Shown here piece by piece: positions 41,701 to 52,344 of a stretch of DNA of 64,000 bases. Origin of the DNA: Rhynchopus sp. YZ270_cl-10 (Eukaryota; Euglenozoa; Diplonemea; Diplonemida; Diplonemidae); contig OZ037924.1 of the NCBI GenBank assembly GCA_964035575.1, forward strand, positions 1,154,045 through 1,218,044, in the 5' to 3' direction. The number at the start of each line of letters is the position of its first letter. Positions within the stretch are counted from its first letter, which is position 1. A model generated the notes under the pieces. It saw nothing but the letters and a program-made list of their open reading frames with translations, made no database searches and was not told the origin of the DNA. The position numbers and the translations under genes were made by a program.

Positions 41701-42330
41701 CATCCTTGCACAGCATCCTTGCACAGCATCCTTACACAGCATCCTTGCACAGCATCCTTGCACAGCATCCTTGCAAAGCATCCTTGCACAGCATCCTTGC
41801 ACAGCATCCTTGCACAGCATCCTTGCACAGCATCCTTGCACAGCATCCTTGCACAGCATCCTTGTACAGCATCCTTGCACAGCATCCTTGCACAGCATCC
41901 TTGCACAACATCCTTGCACAGCATCCTTGCACAACATCCTTGCACAGCATCCTTGCACAGCATCCTTGCACAGCATCCTTGCACAGCATCCTTGCACAGC
42001 ATCCTTGCACAGCATCCTTGCACAGCATCCTTGCACAGCATCCTTGCACAGCATCCTTGCACAGCATCCTTGCACAGCATCCTTGCACAGCATCCTTGCA
42101 CAGCATCCTTACACAGCATCCTTGCACAGCATCCTTGCACAGCATCCTTGCACAGCATCCTTGCACAGCATCCTTGCACAGCATCCTTGCACAACATCCT
42201 TGCACAGCATCCTTGCACAACATCCTTGCACAGCATCCTTGCACAGCATCCTTGCACAGCATCCTTGCACAGCATCCTTGCACAGCATCCTTGCACAGCA
42301 TCCTTGCACAGCATCCTTGCACAGTGGTAT
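38758..42330 (+). repeat. 13-bp minisatellite array, about 275 copies
   Basis: Unit CAGCATCCTTGCA (3.57 kb). Variants with single changes (CAACATCC, CAGTATCC, TTACACAG, TTGTACAG) are scattered. Because 13 is not divisible by 3 and the unit has no stop, all six frames are open, giving false proteins of over 1000 residues on both strands. A seven-copy outpost of the same unit lies at 54427-54512. Confidence 0.98.
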
Positions 42331-42385
42331 CTAAGGTGCACAGGGGGCGGCTTTTTTTGGTTCCCGAAACCCTCCCGAAACCTCC

Positions 42386-42920
42386 CGGAAGTGGTTTTGG
42401 ATATGGGGCACAGGGGGCTTTTCGGGGGTCCTGAAATAGGGTGCACAGGGGGCGCAAAAGTATGCCCCATATGACTTTTACAGGTATTTTGGGTCCCGTA
42501 CACAGTTTTCACCGCACACACAGAAAAACACAGAAAAACACAGAAAAACACAGAAAAACACAGAAAAACACAGAAAAACACAGAAAAACACAGAAAAACA
42601 CAGAAAAACACAGTATACACAGTATACACAGTATACACAGTATACACAGTATACACAGTATACACCGTCATCACAGTATACACAGTATAAAAAGCTTCTC
42701 TCAGTAGGGAAGCATGGTGAACACATGAAAACACTTAAGTGCCCAGCCCACCAAAACACCAACCAGTTGACACAAGCCAGATATTTATTTCGGGTTTGCA
42801 GGTTTGCAGATAACTCAACCAGTTAAGTAACCCCTGAGAACCCTATTTTTCTTCTTTTCTGTACTTGGTCTATTTTTTTATGAGACTAGAAAGGAAAAAG
42901 GAAAAAATGGAGAAGATAAT
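42386..42920 (+). repeat. Dispersed repeat R, copy 1
   Basis: Runs from TTTTGGATATGG through GCACAGGGGGCTTTTCGGGG, a (CACAGAAAAA)n and (ACAGTATAC)n tract, GTATAAAAAGCTTCTCTC, TTAAGTGCCCAGCCCACC and TATTTCGGGTTTGCAGG to GGAAAAAATGGAGAAGATAA. It is nearly identical in order to 52385-52985, differing in the length and type of the internal microsatellite. Confidence 0.9.
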
Positions 42921-43030
42921 TCTAAAAAACCTTAGTTTTTTAGTTTTTACTTTAGAGGTGTGCGCCACCCACACCCACACACACCCACACCCACACACAC
43001 CCACACACACCCACCCTCACCACCACAGGC
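42918..43030. repeat. Dispersed repeat F, copy 2
   Basis: Close copy of 35983-36095, followed by the unoccupied counterpart of the insertion site used by the 391-bp element (about 43070-43115). Confidence 0.75.
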
Positions 43031-43284
43031 AGGAAAACACAAAAAAACACAAAAAATAGTTGCACATCAGAAAAAATGTACATTTTCTAATAGTGTTATT
43101 TGGGGGTATTGAGGCCTGAAAAACTACTTTAAGACAGTCCTAATCAAAAAATCCGAATGTTACTGACGGTTGTTATTAGGCCAAAAATGAGCCTTTTAGT
43201 AGGGCGTTTTACCTCAAAATGCCTTTGCCAAAAAAAATTTTTTTTTTTTCAGGCCAAGGCCAATTTTAGGCTTTTTTTTTTTGG

Positions 43285-43650
43285 GCAAATTGCGATAACA
43301 CGTATACTTTTTGTTTCCATTTGCGATAACACGTACACAAAAAGTATACGTGTTATCGCGAAAAAGTGTACGTGTTATCGCGAAAAGTGGTCAAAAAAGT
43401 ATACGTGTTATCGCGAACAAAAATGTACGTGTTTCCTTCTTCTAAGGTGCTCGCTCTCCATACCTAGACCCTCGAATTTTTTTTTTTGGGCCCCAAAAAT
43501 GGCTAATTTCGACGATTTGAGGCCATTCAAAGCAAAATTTGGCACTTTTGAGCATCTGTGGGGGTCTAGAACGCGGTTGCGAGCACCCCGTTTTTTAGCG
43601 AAATATGTACGTGTTATCGCGAAAAGTGTTCAAAAAAATGTACGTGTGAC
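43285..43650. mobile_element. Palindrome-cluster element with shared interior
   Basis: Short motifs GCGATAACACGTATAC and its complement GTATACGTGTTATCGC alternate at 43290-43435, and again in one orientation at 43600-43648. The interior block 43471-43581 matches 27603-27711 (reverse strand) of the 1.94-kb element. Exact ends and a target duplication could not be set; the right side adjoins the retrotransposon. Confidence 0.5.
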
Positions 43651-43934
43651 ATTCAGAAGACAGGGTCTGGTGGTAAATTTTGCGTATCCCTCTGTGTGGG
43701 TCACTCACACTTGCGGTCATGTGCCACTGCGTGGGTCTGGGAACCAGACTTACGTACTTAAGGTGCACGAACACAGGGTCTGGTGGTAAATTTTGCGTAG
43801 TACTGCGACGTGGTACTGCGTGGGTCTGGGAATATGGGTACCTGGGTACAGGATGTTTGTTGTCAAAGACATCTTCCACCATGCATTGAGGAGGGTAAGA
43901 CAGTGGTCGCAGTTCAAACCCCTCAGGTGAAGCG

Positions 43935-46900
43935 TTGGAGCTATGCTTAGGTAAGCCAGAGGAGGACTTCTGTTTCTGCCCGGTGGAGGGATGCAAAAGG
44001 GGCATCATCGCGCAGACGGACGTGAATTCGTTCACCCGCGAAGGACTCCTGGCACATTTGAGAATCCACGCATCCCAAAAAGAGTACATACCCGAACACA
44101 TTCTGTCCTTCTTCGGGTTCAAGAGGTGTGTCAGTGAGGAGTGCACTACCCTCCTGAAGAAATCGCAGAGCGCATGCAGGAGCTGCACACACCTCATGAA
44201 GAAGGCACCCCTACCAGGGATCGAGGAACGCCTCACGCATGCGAGATGCCCTGAAGGAATGCCCTCACTGGACATGCTGGGCACCACCAGGCTCAAGATG
44301 AAGGGGACTTGCCCACCAGACCTTCTCCATCGCTACACCCTCATCTTTCAGAGGGTTCTTCAGGAGATCTTGGTGCACCAGGATAAGAGGGCTTGGACAA
44401 AATTAGCCTTTTTCTTTACCGTCCTGCACAGGGACCGTGGGGGTGGACGTGCTGGGTCACAGGATGCCAAACGACGGTGCTACAACTCTTGGAGGCAGGA
44501 TCTGGATTGGTGGGATGCGGGTGAGTGGGCGGATATGTGGGAGAAAGCTCTGTCTGAAGTGCAAGCACGACCGAAGTGGACGCCAGGTGACACGGTGGAG
44601 GCCCGCCAGAAACGTTCCCGGGCGAAAACAGCTGCAGGACTCCCCGGCCAAGCGCTGTCCGCCCTCACCAGCGATGGCCTCGCCCCTCACGGACCGGATA
44701 CGTTGGCTAAACTGAAGGGTAAGCACCCAACTGCCGCTCCCCCTACAGCCTCGGCCTCTAGCCCCCTGAGGAACACGTCTGGACCGGCCGATTTCACCCC
44801 CAAGGAGGTTCTAGCCGCGATCAGCAGCATGCCACGAGCCACTGCAGGAGGCCCTTCAAACCTCACAGGATCCCTCCTTCGCACCCTGTGCAATCAGAAG
44901 CACACCCCTGGCACGCTCGCAGCCCTGTCGGCAGTGCTGTCCAGTCTGGCTCAAGGTAAAGCACGTAGGGAGGTCGCGCCATTCTTCGCAGGTGCCAAGC
45001 TGGTGGCCCTCAGGAAGGTGTCAAAAGGCAAACCGGACGACGTGCGCCCGATTGCAGTTGGGGGCGTGTTGCGCCGTTTGGTTGGGAAGATCCTGGCGAA
45101 CAGACTGCGGAAGCGTGCGGCAGAAATTTTCCGCAAGGGGAACCAGGTGGGGGTGTCGACTCCTCGGGGCTCTGAGGCAGCTACCACGATGATCGCACAG
45201 TACGCCAAGAGACATGACGGCCAGGACAAGGTGATTCTGAAGGTGGACTACCACAACGCCTTTAACACAGTTGATAGGTCCACCTTCCTGGATGCGGTCG
45301 AGAAACACATCCCGGAGATCTCACCCTGGGTGCGATGGTGCTACGGCGGCCACACCTCCCTCTTCTATGGGGAAGACATCCTGACGTCCCAGACAGGCGT
45401 GCAGCAAGGCGACCCCCTTGGCCCTGTTCTGTTCTCTCTGGCGATTGCGGACATGACTGAAAAGCTGAAGGCGAACAAAGCACTTGACGGATCCATTTGG
45501 TACCTGGACGATGGTTGCATCCGTGGCTCTCCTGAGGCTGTTAAGGCTGCATATGACGCGCTGGTGGTGTCGAGCAAACAGGTTGGCCTGAAGGTGAACA
45601 GTTCGAAGTGCGAGTTGGTGACTCTCCGTGGCGACTCTGCAGCGGACCTGCGTGACAGGGGTTTTGTCATCTGTGACGAGCCTGGTTCCCCTGGATTCAC
45701 CCTCCACCAGAAGAATTTCGACTTTCTGGGCATCCCCATTGGCACGGCGGAACACTGCAGGAAGTACATGCAGCGCAAGCTCGACGAGTCGAAGCGGAAC
45801 CTCGAGGCTCTTAAAGACCTCAAGGACTCTCAGCATGCGTTCTACATCTTGCGCTTCTGTGAGGGTTTCTGCAAGATGGTGTTCTACATGCGTGGAATAT
45901 CATGCGTGGACCTAGGGGAGGACTACTTGCGGGACTTTGATGCGGAGGTGGACAAGTGTTTGGCGACGATCTTGCACGACGAGCATGGGACCATTCCGGA
46001 GCTTGCCCGCCTGCAGGCAGCGCTCCCCATCGCCATCGGAGGGTTAGGTGTACGTCGCACTGCGGATCACTGGCCGGCTGCGGTCTTAGCGTCACAGGCG
46101 GGGTGCTTCAAATTGGCCACGCAGTTAGACCCCAATTTTGAATGGGACCAATCCAGGTGGAAGAATGCGGCCGAGGCCTTCAACAGACGGGTGGCCGTCT
46201 CACACCACATTGACGGTGATGTAAAGCCCTCCAAGTTGCTAGTACAACAGGAACTCTCTTCGGCTATTGTGGACCACCAGGCGGCGGAGCTGAAAAGGAG
46301 ATGCAGCAGCGAACGGGACAGAGCTCGCCTGCTTTCTTTGCAGCTTCCCCTATCTGGCACTTGGCTGACAGCAGCACCCACGCCTCCCAACACCATCCGT
46401 TCGGACTATTTTGCTGGAGCGATGCGTTTCCGCCTGGGAGTGGCAATCCACAAACCCAACAGCGTCTGCAAAGGGTGTAACCCCAAAGGGGGACGCATGG
46501 ATGCGTTCGGCGACCACACTTTTGCGTGTGCGAGCATGGGTTGCAGGACGGACCGGCATGATGCCCTGAAGCATGCTTTTGCGCTCATCTGTGAGGCAGC
46601 AGGGCTCAACCCCTCAGTGGAGAAGAATTTGGGCTTCGAGTCTGGGAAAAGGCCGGCCGACGTGTACCTCCCCCTAGGAATATACGAGACCTCTGCGCGT
46701 GCGTTGGACTTCACTGTGGCAGCACCGACCCTCCCCACTTACGTCCATCGAGCAGCACAGCACCGTGAGTATGCAGCCAAAGTGGCAGGGGAGGGCAAGA
46801 GGAAGAAACACGCAGAGGACTGCAAAAGCGCAGATGTGCTGTTCAGCCCCATGGTTTTCGAGGCCTTTGGGGGCGCATCCGAGGAGTGCAACAGGGTAAT

Positions 46901-49900
46901 CAGCCAGGTGGCGGGGTTGGCCGGAGTGGCGGACCCGGGCGGGGACTCTCCGACGGAGACGAGACTGCGCGAGAGGTTGTCGTGCGCGTACCAGGCCACC
47001 GTGGGTAAGTCCTTCAGGGCCCGCGGTGTGCTGTGCACGGACATTGGGCAACATGTACCGCACTGCGCTGATGCTGGACAAGGCCCATCGGAGGAAATGC
47101 TGCAGCAGATGGACTCGGACTACCTCCATGGATCTGCTGACAACCTGCCAAATCGGGAGCCATCGGTGGAGGTGGTCGATGACGACGACGAAGATGAGTC
47201 ATCCGAGCCCAGGGCCTTTTTCGCAATGCCGGAGAAGAAGGTGGGCGGGGTAGCGTACCGGGTGAACCCAATTCGGGTTAATCAAACGATTGGGGGTGAG
47301 ACACCTGAGGATTGCTGGAACTCCCTGCGCTCAATGGCGGACGGTAGGTGCCCTAAGGCGGAGACGCAGGCCGCACGCCTGGGGCTCACACACCCCCCGA
47401 GGTTCGAAATCCTTAGGGGTGACAGTGGCTTTGACGCTTTGCTGGCAGCGTGCTCGACGGAACTCAAACGGAATCTGAAGCTTGAGGACACCAGTACCGG
47501 CTCAAAACATTTGGACCTCAGGAGGCGAGCGGTGAAGAAGATCAGTTCTGACCGTCCGGACCTTGTAGCTTGCATCCCTATCTCTGCGAAGAGCTGGATG
47601 GAACACATGGGCTCCCAAAGCAGTGACCGGTCCGATGCGCGCACTTGGGTGGATGACGTGGCCTTGGCAGGGGCTGGGGAGGTATTGGAGTGCACCATCG
47701 TGCTCATTGGGAGCCACATGCGCCCCCGCATCCTCACGCCGACAAGGCCGGCTAAGGAGGTTCTCTTCCTCTTGGTGGATACGGTTGATGACTCCGCAGA
47801 CTGGTTTTGCAGCCCCCTCTTTGTTTCAGACCCAGGCCTCAAGAGTGAAATCCTTAGTATGGAGCCCACGCCTGCCCCGAAGTCTCGATGCAAGTCAGAC
47901 GTGATGATGGACCGAGTTCCGACCGTGCCAGCACCCGGTGTGGTTTTCGACCAGTGCAGGCGGTGCTTTAGCCCCTTTGACTCAGGCGAGACACACTACA
48001 AGTGTACCGAGGGCTGTGGTAGGAAGGTGTGCGTCGGGTGTGCGCGTGACTCCCCTTTTTGCCCGGCATCTCAGGCCGGTCTGGTGGACATCCTCCGAGG
48101 GAACAAACGTGGAGACTCTTCGGACACACACTCACCTCCAGATCCCCAGGGAGCCCGCTCAGAGGATGTCCAGATGGAGGAGGTGAAGGAAGAGGGAGAT
48201 TCTCATTGCCCAGAGGACGTCAATATGGAGGGGGCAGAGGAGGAGTGTCATCCCTCAGCTCGCACTCACCAGAAGGGGGCTGAGAGGTCCAGATCACCCC
48301 CTATCCCATCTTCTGAACCGACGACGGATGCCCGCATGGACGACAGCGGAGATGTTTTCCTGCAGCACGTCCGTCACCTGGCGCAGAACACGAACGTCAG
48401 CGCCACCTCCCTCTTCTTCAGCGACATCCCGTGGGAAAGACTGCTGGAGCTGATGGGCGCTCGAGCCAGGGACCCCTTCACCATTGGGGATTGCCTCTTC
48501 GACGCAGTGTCAGCGTCCTTCCCGTCGTCGGCCCGTATCTCGAGCGCGACGCTGAGACAGATTGCTGTTGCGCAGGTTCTACGTGACAGTGACTTGCGCT
48601 CGCTGACGGGAGGCCACAGGTCGTGGGCCATGCGGAAGCTTCAGGCAGGGTGCACAGACCCCAGCACATGGGGGGATCTACTGCTGGTGAGCGGCCTCAG
48701 CAGGGCTTTAAACGTGACTTTTGTTTTGTTCTGCGCCCCGCTACACGGCTCCGCGAATCCGGGTTCCTGCCCACATGTGATAGCGCCGAGGGGGGTTTCC
48801 TGTGGAGTTATAGGACTGACGTACACCGGAGTTGTGTCGGGTCACTTTGAGCGTTTCATCCTGAACGCGGACACGGCACAGGCCTTCTGTGAGGTCCAGA
48901 GGCATTCTTCATCGGGTGGGCCATGTGCTTGGAAACTCTTCACTGGGTCTTTCCGCTGCGGGATGTGCAAAGTAGAGGGCGCTTCTGCGGATGACAGCTT
49001 TATGAGTTGCACGTGCTGCTGCACCACCAGCTGCTTGACGTGCGCTGTTGGGGCGAAGTGCTCAGGTCCCTCTGTTCCCATGGATTCCCATCCGGCAGGC
49101 CCCCAAGGAATTCGAGCCTACGAGAACCCTCTGGACGGAAACACGCCTGATCCTCTGGCTTTGGCGCGGGTGCACGCAGCTGAGACCACTGTGGTGAGAC
49201 AATGGTGGGCAGTGCGGACGGAGTTGAAGGTGTGCTTCAAGAGGAATGAGGCTCTAGCGGTCGGCGAGTCTGCGGAGGAGCGACGCAACGCCCTGGAGCA
49301 CCTCAAGGAGGAGTGCGCAAGGGAGGAGGCGGAGGATATGCTGGCGCTCGCAAATCAACAGGCTTCGGAGGTGCAGGTGAAGATGGAGGAGACCTCTGAG
49401 ACCGACATCCCTCAATCGACTCCCCAGGAGCAACAAGTACCTTCTTCTGCCGCGGAGGCTCAGACAGGAGAGACACCGGTCCGTCACCCTGCACCCCATG
49501 ATGAGACTCCTCCTATGCCGCCCTCTTCTCGAGGAGATTGGGAGCAGGCTGACACATTGATGCAAGACATGCACGAGACCGATGCTTCCCCCCAGCCGGT
49601 GACGCCACCCTGCTTTGCCGCGGAACCTGAGGATAGGGAATCGGGTTTCGAGGGTGGGGTTGAGGGAGACGTCCCACCAGAGGAGGGGGAAGAGTTGCGC
49701 CGGCGGTCGGCAGAGCGGAGGAGGTTGTCGGAGGAACGCCAGAAGCAGGAACGGGAGGCTACGGAGGTCCTCTTGCGCCGGGCCAGATCCGAGAGTGCAT
49801 CTCGCTTCGTTTCTGCTAAGGCCAAATCGTCGGAGCAGCGACGTGAGACGATGCAGGAGAAGGCGATGGGTGTCCGCAGCCCCGCTGGAGCGCAGCCTGG

Positions 49901-50132
49901 ATCGGCGAAGACGAGTGAGCTGACGAAGGCAGGTGCCTTGAACCGAAGGCAAGCCCAGAGCCTCACTGCATCGCAGAGGAGAGAGGAGAGCCGTCTGAGG
50001 TTCCGGTTAGGGTTTGCCTCGTGCGAGGAACAGGAGGCTGAGGGGCGCCGCAACATCGGCAACGAAGAGTCCATGCAGGGACGGGAGACCATCCTCCTGC
50101 ACGCCACGTCTTTTGCTGCTGAGGGACGCTGA
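43935..50132 (+). CDS. Retrotransposon ORF1: zinc finger, reverse transcriptase, restriction-like endonuclease, OTU-like protease
   Basis: About 2065 codons. The frame is open from 43899 and the first in-frame ATG comes after the zinc finger (near 44195), so the true start is unclear; a spliced or non-AUG start is possible (CCCCTCAG just upstream is acceptor-like). Order: C2H2 finger (about 13-47), RT (about 330-640) with RPIAVGGVLRRLVGKILANR, the first catalytic Asp in LKVDYHNAF (438), GVQQGDPLGPVLFS and YLDD (523-526); an H-x-C-x-R-x-RH module and endonuclease-like GKRPADVYL/ALDFTV (about 859-990); a Cys-rich ring-like finger (1341-1377); OTU-like protease with GDCLFDAVS (C1520) and GHFERF (H1637); a second Cys-rich patch; an acidic, coiled-coil tail. 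The protease after the endonuclease is an uncommon position. Confidence 0.85.
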   Translation: MELCLGKPEEDFCFCPVEGCKRGIIAQTDVNSFTREGLLAHLRIHASQKEYIPEHILSFFGFKRCVSEECTTLLKKSQSACRSCTHLMKKAPLPGIEERLTHARCPEGMPSLDMLGTTRLKMKGTCPPDLLHRYTLIFQRVLQEILVHQDKRAWTKLAFFFTVLHRDRGGGRAGSQDAKRRCYNSWRQDLDWWDAGEWADMWEKALSEVQARPKWTPGDTVEARQKRSRAKTAAGLPGQALSALTSDGLAPHGPDTLAKLKGKHPTAAPPTASASSPLRNTSGPADFTPKEVLAAISSMPRATAGGPSNLTGSLLRTLCNQKHTPGTLAALSAVLSSLAQGKARREVAPFFAGAKLVALRKVSKGKPDDVRPIAVGGVLRRLVGKILANRLRKRAAEIFRKGNQVGVSTPRGSEAATTMIAQYAKRHDGQDKVILKVDYHNAFNTVDRSTFLDAVEKHIPEISPWVRWCYGGHTSLFYGEDILTSQTGVQQGDPLGPVLFSLAIADMTEKLKANKALDGSIWYLDDGCIRGSPEAVKAAYDALVVSSKQVGLKVNSSKCELVTLRGDSAADLRDRGFVICDEPGSPGFTLHQKNFDFLGIPIGTAEHCRKYMQRKLDESKRNLEALKDLKDSQHAFYILRFCEGFCKMVFYMRGISCVDLGEDYLRDFDAEVDKCLATILHDEHGTIPELARLQAALPIAIGGLGVRRTADHWPAAVLASQAGCFKLATQLDPNFEWDQSRWKNAAEAFNRRVAVSHHIDGDVKPSKLLVQQELSSAIVDHQAAELKRRCSSERDRARLLSLQLPLSGTWLTAAPTPPNTIRSDYFAGAMRFRLGVAIHKPNSVCKGCNPKGGRMDAFGDHTFACASMGCRTDRHDALKHAFALICEAAGLNPSVEKNLGFESGKRPADVYLPLGIYETSARALDFTVAAPTLPTYVHRAAQHREYAAKVAGEGKRKKHAEDCKSADVLFSPMVFEAFGGASEECNRVISQVAGLAGVADPGGDSPTETRLRERLSCAYQATVGKSFRARGVLCTDIGQHVPHCADAGQGPSEEMLQQMDSDYLHGSADNLPNREPSVEVVDDDDEDESSEPRAFFAMPEKKVGGVAYRVNPIRVNQTIGGETPEDCWNSLRSMADGRCPKAETQAARLGLTHPPRFEILRGDSGFDALLAACSTELKRNLKLEDTSTGSKHLDLRRRAVKKISSDRPDLVACIPISAKSWMEHMGSQSSDRSDARTWVDDVALAGAGEVLECTIVLIGSHMRPRILTPTRPAKEVLFLLVDTVDDSADWFCSPLFVSDPGLKSEILSMEPTPAPKSRCKSDVMMDRVPTVPAPGVVFDQCRRCFSPFDSGETHYKCTEGCGRKVCVGCARDSPFCPASQAGLVDILRGNKRGDSSDTHSPPDPQGARSEDVQMEEVKEEGDSHCPEDVNMEGAEEECHPSARTHQKGAERSRSPPIPSSEPTTDARMDDSGDVFLQHVRHLAQNTNVSATSLFFSDIPWERLLELMGARARDPFTIGDCLFDAVSASFPSSARISSATLRQIAVAQVLRDSDLRSLTGGHRSWAMRKLQAGCTDPSTWGDLLLVSGLSRALNVTFVLFCAPLHGSANPGSCPHVIAPRGVSCGVIGLTYTGVVSGHFERFILNADTAQAFCEVQRHSSSGGPCAWKLFTGSFRCGMCKVEGASADDSFMSCTCCCTTSCLTCAVGAKCSGPSVPMDSHPAGPQGIRAYENPLDGNTPDPLALARVHAAETTVVRQWWAVRTELKVCFKRNEALAVGESAEERRNALEHLKEECAREEAEDMLALANQQASEVQVKMEETSETDIPQSTPQEQQVPSSAAEAQTGETPVRHPAPHDETPPMPPSSRGDWEQADTLMQDMHETDASPQPVTPPCFAAEPEDRESGFEGGVEGDVPPEEGEELRRRSAERRRLSEERQKQEREATEVLLRRARSESASRFVSAKAKSSEQRRETMQEKAMGVRSPAGAQPGSAKTSELTKAGALNRRQAQSLTASQRREESRLRFRLGFASCEEQEAEGRRNIGNEESMQGRETILLHATSFAAEGR

Positions 50133-50166
50133 ACGCTCGCATGGCGATTTGAGGGATGAGGAGGAC

Positions 50167-51183
50167 ATGGCTTTCTCCAAGCTGTGCACTGCGTCCTGTC
50201 TCCTCCCTCAGGCCTTCCTGCCGCGTGCTGCTCCGTCCACTGGGGAGGACAAGAAGCCTGGAACCGCGAAACCAGGTACCGCAAAGCAGGGTATCGAGCT
50301 CGGGGACACACAGACTCGTAGGAAGGGGGTCTCCCAGGCCAGGGTGACGACAGAACGGGACAACAGGGTGCGTAAGGCCAGGCAGTCCACCCCCGCGGTC
50401 GAGAACCCGAAGGCGGACGCTGAGACCCCGACGGACTCTTTTCGCCTGGACGATGTGGAGGGCGAAGCGCGGCAGAAGGTGGAGGAGATCGCACGGAAGC
50501 TGCAGTGGGGGTACACGGTGTCGAAAGGGGGTTTCTACCCCTGCCTGTCAATGGGGCAGCCGGTGATGCGGAACGTCCAGCAGTGGGTGGAGGCCTTCCA
50601 CCACAGGCAAGGGGCGGTGGATACGCGACTCGGCACAGAGGGGTGCTTCTGGGCGTTTCGGGAATGGCTCCACACCTGGAAGGCGCTGAATTGGGAGGCT
50701 CCCGAGGCGGCAAAGAAGAAGATCCGGTCCACACTGGACTGCCTCAACAGGGCAATGAGCGACTCGAGCTTTCGGGATAGGGCGAATGATTGGGACCCTA
50801 CGGTGACGGTGTCGCTAGCTTTGGATCCAGGGTCCCGAGGGCGAGACCCAGATGGGGTCGATGCCACCACGGCACCCGCTACAACATCGCAGACAGGAAG
50901 TGGCCACACAGCACCCTCCGCCCACCCGTCTGCCACTTCCTGTTCTGCTGAGCCCACATCCCCTTTCGGACGACGCTACACTGCCGCAGAGGTGATGATG
51001 GAGAGCGATGAAGAGTCCCCCATCGCCGCCGCACAGTCCACCTCCGACTCCTCCACCGCATCAGCAGCAATGAACGCCCAGACAGGAAGTGGCCACACCG
51101 CACCCTCCGCCCACCCGTCTGCCACTTCCTGTGCTGCGGCTTGCTCCATCGATGTCGACGCGGTTGATGAGGACTTTCAATAA
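50167..51183 (+). CDS. Retrotransposon ORF2, unknown protein
   Basis: 338 residues from ATG 50167, 34 bp after the first frame ends; the frame is open further upstream and overlaps it. Basic N-terminal half, a compact region with WGYTVSKGGFYPCLSMGQPV and FWAFREWLHTWKALNW, then a Ser/Thr-rich tail with the segment TGSGHTAPSAHPSATSC present twice (DNA copies about 50890-50942 and 51078-51131). No known domain was recognised. A relative is found on the minus strand at 57513-58001 (GGLFPCLTMGSPV), so the middle region is conserved between elements and is a real protein. Confidence 0.7.
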   Translation: MAFSKLCTASCLLPQAFLPRAAPSTGEDKKPGTAKPGTAKQGIELGDTQTRRKGVSQARVTTERDNRVRKARQSTPAVENPKADAETPTDSFRLDDVEGEARQKVEEIARKLQWGYTVSKGGFYPCLSMGQPVMRNVQQWVEAFHHRQGAVDTRLGTEGCFWAFREWLHTWKALNWEAPEAAKKKIRSTLDCLNRAMSDSSFRDRANDWDPTVTVSLALDPGSRGRDPDGVDATTAPATTSQTGSGHTAPSAHPSATSCSAEPTSPFGRRYTAAEVMMESDEESPIAAAQSTSDSSTASAAMNAQTGSGHTAPSAHPSATSCAAACSIDVDAVDEDFQ

Positions 51184-52343
51184 ACAAGAGATACAAAGAA
51201 AACAACACAAAACTAAGCAAACCAAAGCAAAGCAAAGCAAAGAATATGTGTACGAAAACGTGGTTTTCCCCATTTTTATTTTTGTCATTTACCATTTTGA
51301 TTTTTGTGTGAGGTGTTCCCAGGAGGTCGCCCAGCCAGTGTTTTAGAATTTAGAATAGAAACAGTAGACACAATAGAATAGAATGTTTGCCAGTGTCAAA
51401 GTGCCACCAGGATGCACTTCTTTTTACTTTACTTTCAAAAAATAGATTGTCAAAGTGTCATAGTGCCTCAAAGAAGCACTTTCCTTTATTTTCAACTTTA
51501 CCCTTGCTGTTAGAGGGGTAATGCCCCCTGTGCACAGATCCAATATTGTACAGAAAATTCAAAAACACAACTCCCATTTTTACTCCCCACCCCTCACCCC
51601 CTTGTCTAGTTTGTTAATATTTTCTTTATTTTATTCACCCCCTTGTTAATATTTTTTACCCTTGTCCTTTTGTTCCATTATTCCTCTTTTTCACAGGCTT
51701 GCCCAAGACTCCGTTTCCATACTGAAGGGTTGTATGATTCGCTCACCCCCCCTCCAGATTCAGGAAACTAACCCAGAACCAGCTGAACATCCTTGCCCCT
51801 GAGGCATGGGAGGTCATCACTTGGTCTGTCTGTATGTTATTGTCATTGTTTCAACTGTTTTACATTGTCTTTATTGTCTTTATTGTCCCAAACTTTTTCA
51901 CCTCAACCTACTCTCTCTTTTTGGTCTACCCATGGGAATCTCCACCTAGAAGAAACCCAGCCCTGACCATCAAGAACCCCTGAAGTGAAAAAGCCCCTCC
52001 TTCTCCTCTGCCTATTTCCCTCTTCATCTCACATGCAGGTAAGTCCCTTCTTCCTCTCATGTTCTTTCTACCTATGTTGCTGTGGGCTAGAAAAAACTTG
52101 GGCCCTGGAAGGTCTTATTTGTTGAGCCCCTCTGTCTGTCTCAAAACCCTCTTATGTTATGTCTCAAGGCCTTTCCTTTTTAAAGGATTTGCTGTAAGGC
52201 TAAACAGACCTCTGCACCTTTGAGCCTTTTTTGTCAAGACACCTCTGTTTTGATTCGAGGTCCATGAGACCCCTGATCACCTCCCCCCAACCCTCTCCGG
52301 GAAAAAGAAAGCACTAAAAACACTCAAAACCCGGACCACCGGG

Positions 52344-52344
<1 letters not shown>
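51184..52344 (+). other. 3' untranslated region of the retrotransposon
   Basis: 1.16 kb without coding sequence. It contains repeated CAAAGTGYCA-type motifs (51390-51480), pyrimidine-rich stretches and a final GC-richer part before the poly(A) run. Probably carries the signals recognised by the element's reverse transcriptase. Confidence 0.6.

Noticed and set aside
38503-42474. Open frame of about 1320 codons with Leu-His-Ser-Ile-Leu-Ala repeats
   Set aside because: It is the 13-bp array read as protein; all six frames are open equally, which is expected for a stop-free unit whose length is not a multiple of three.
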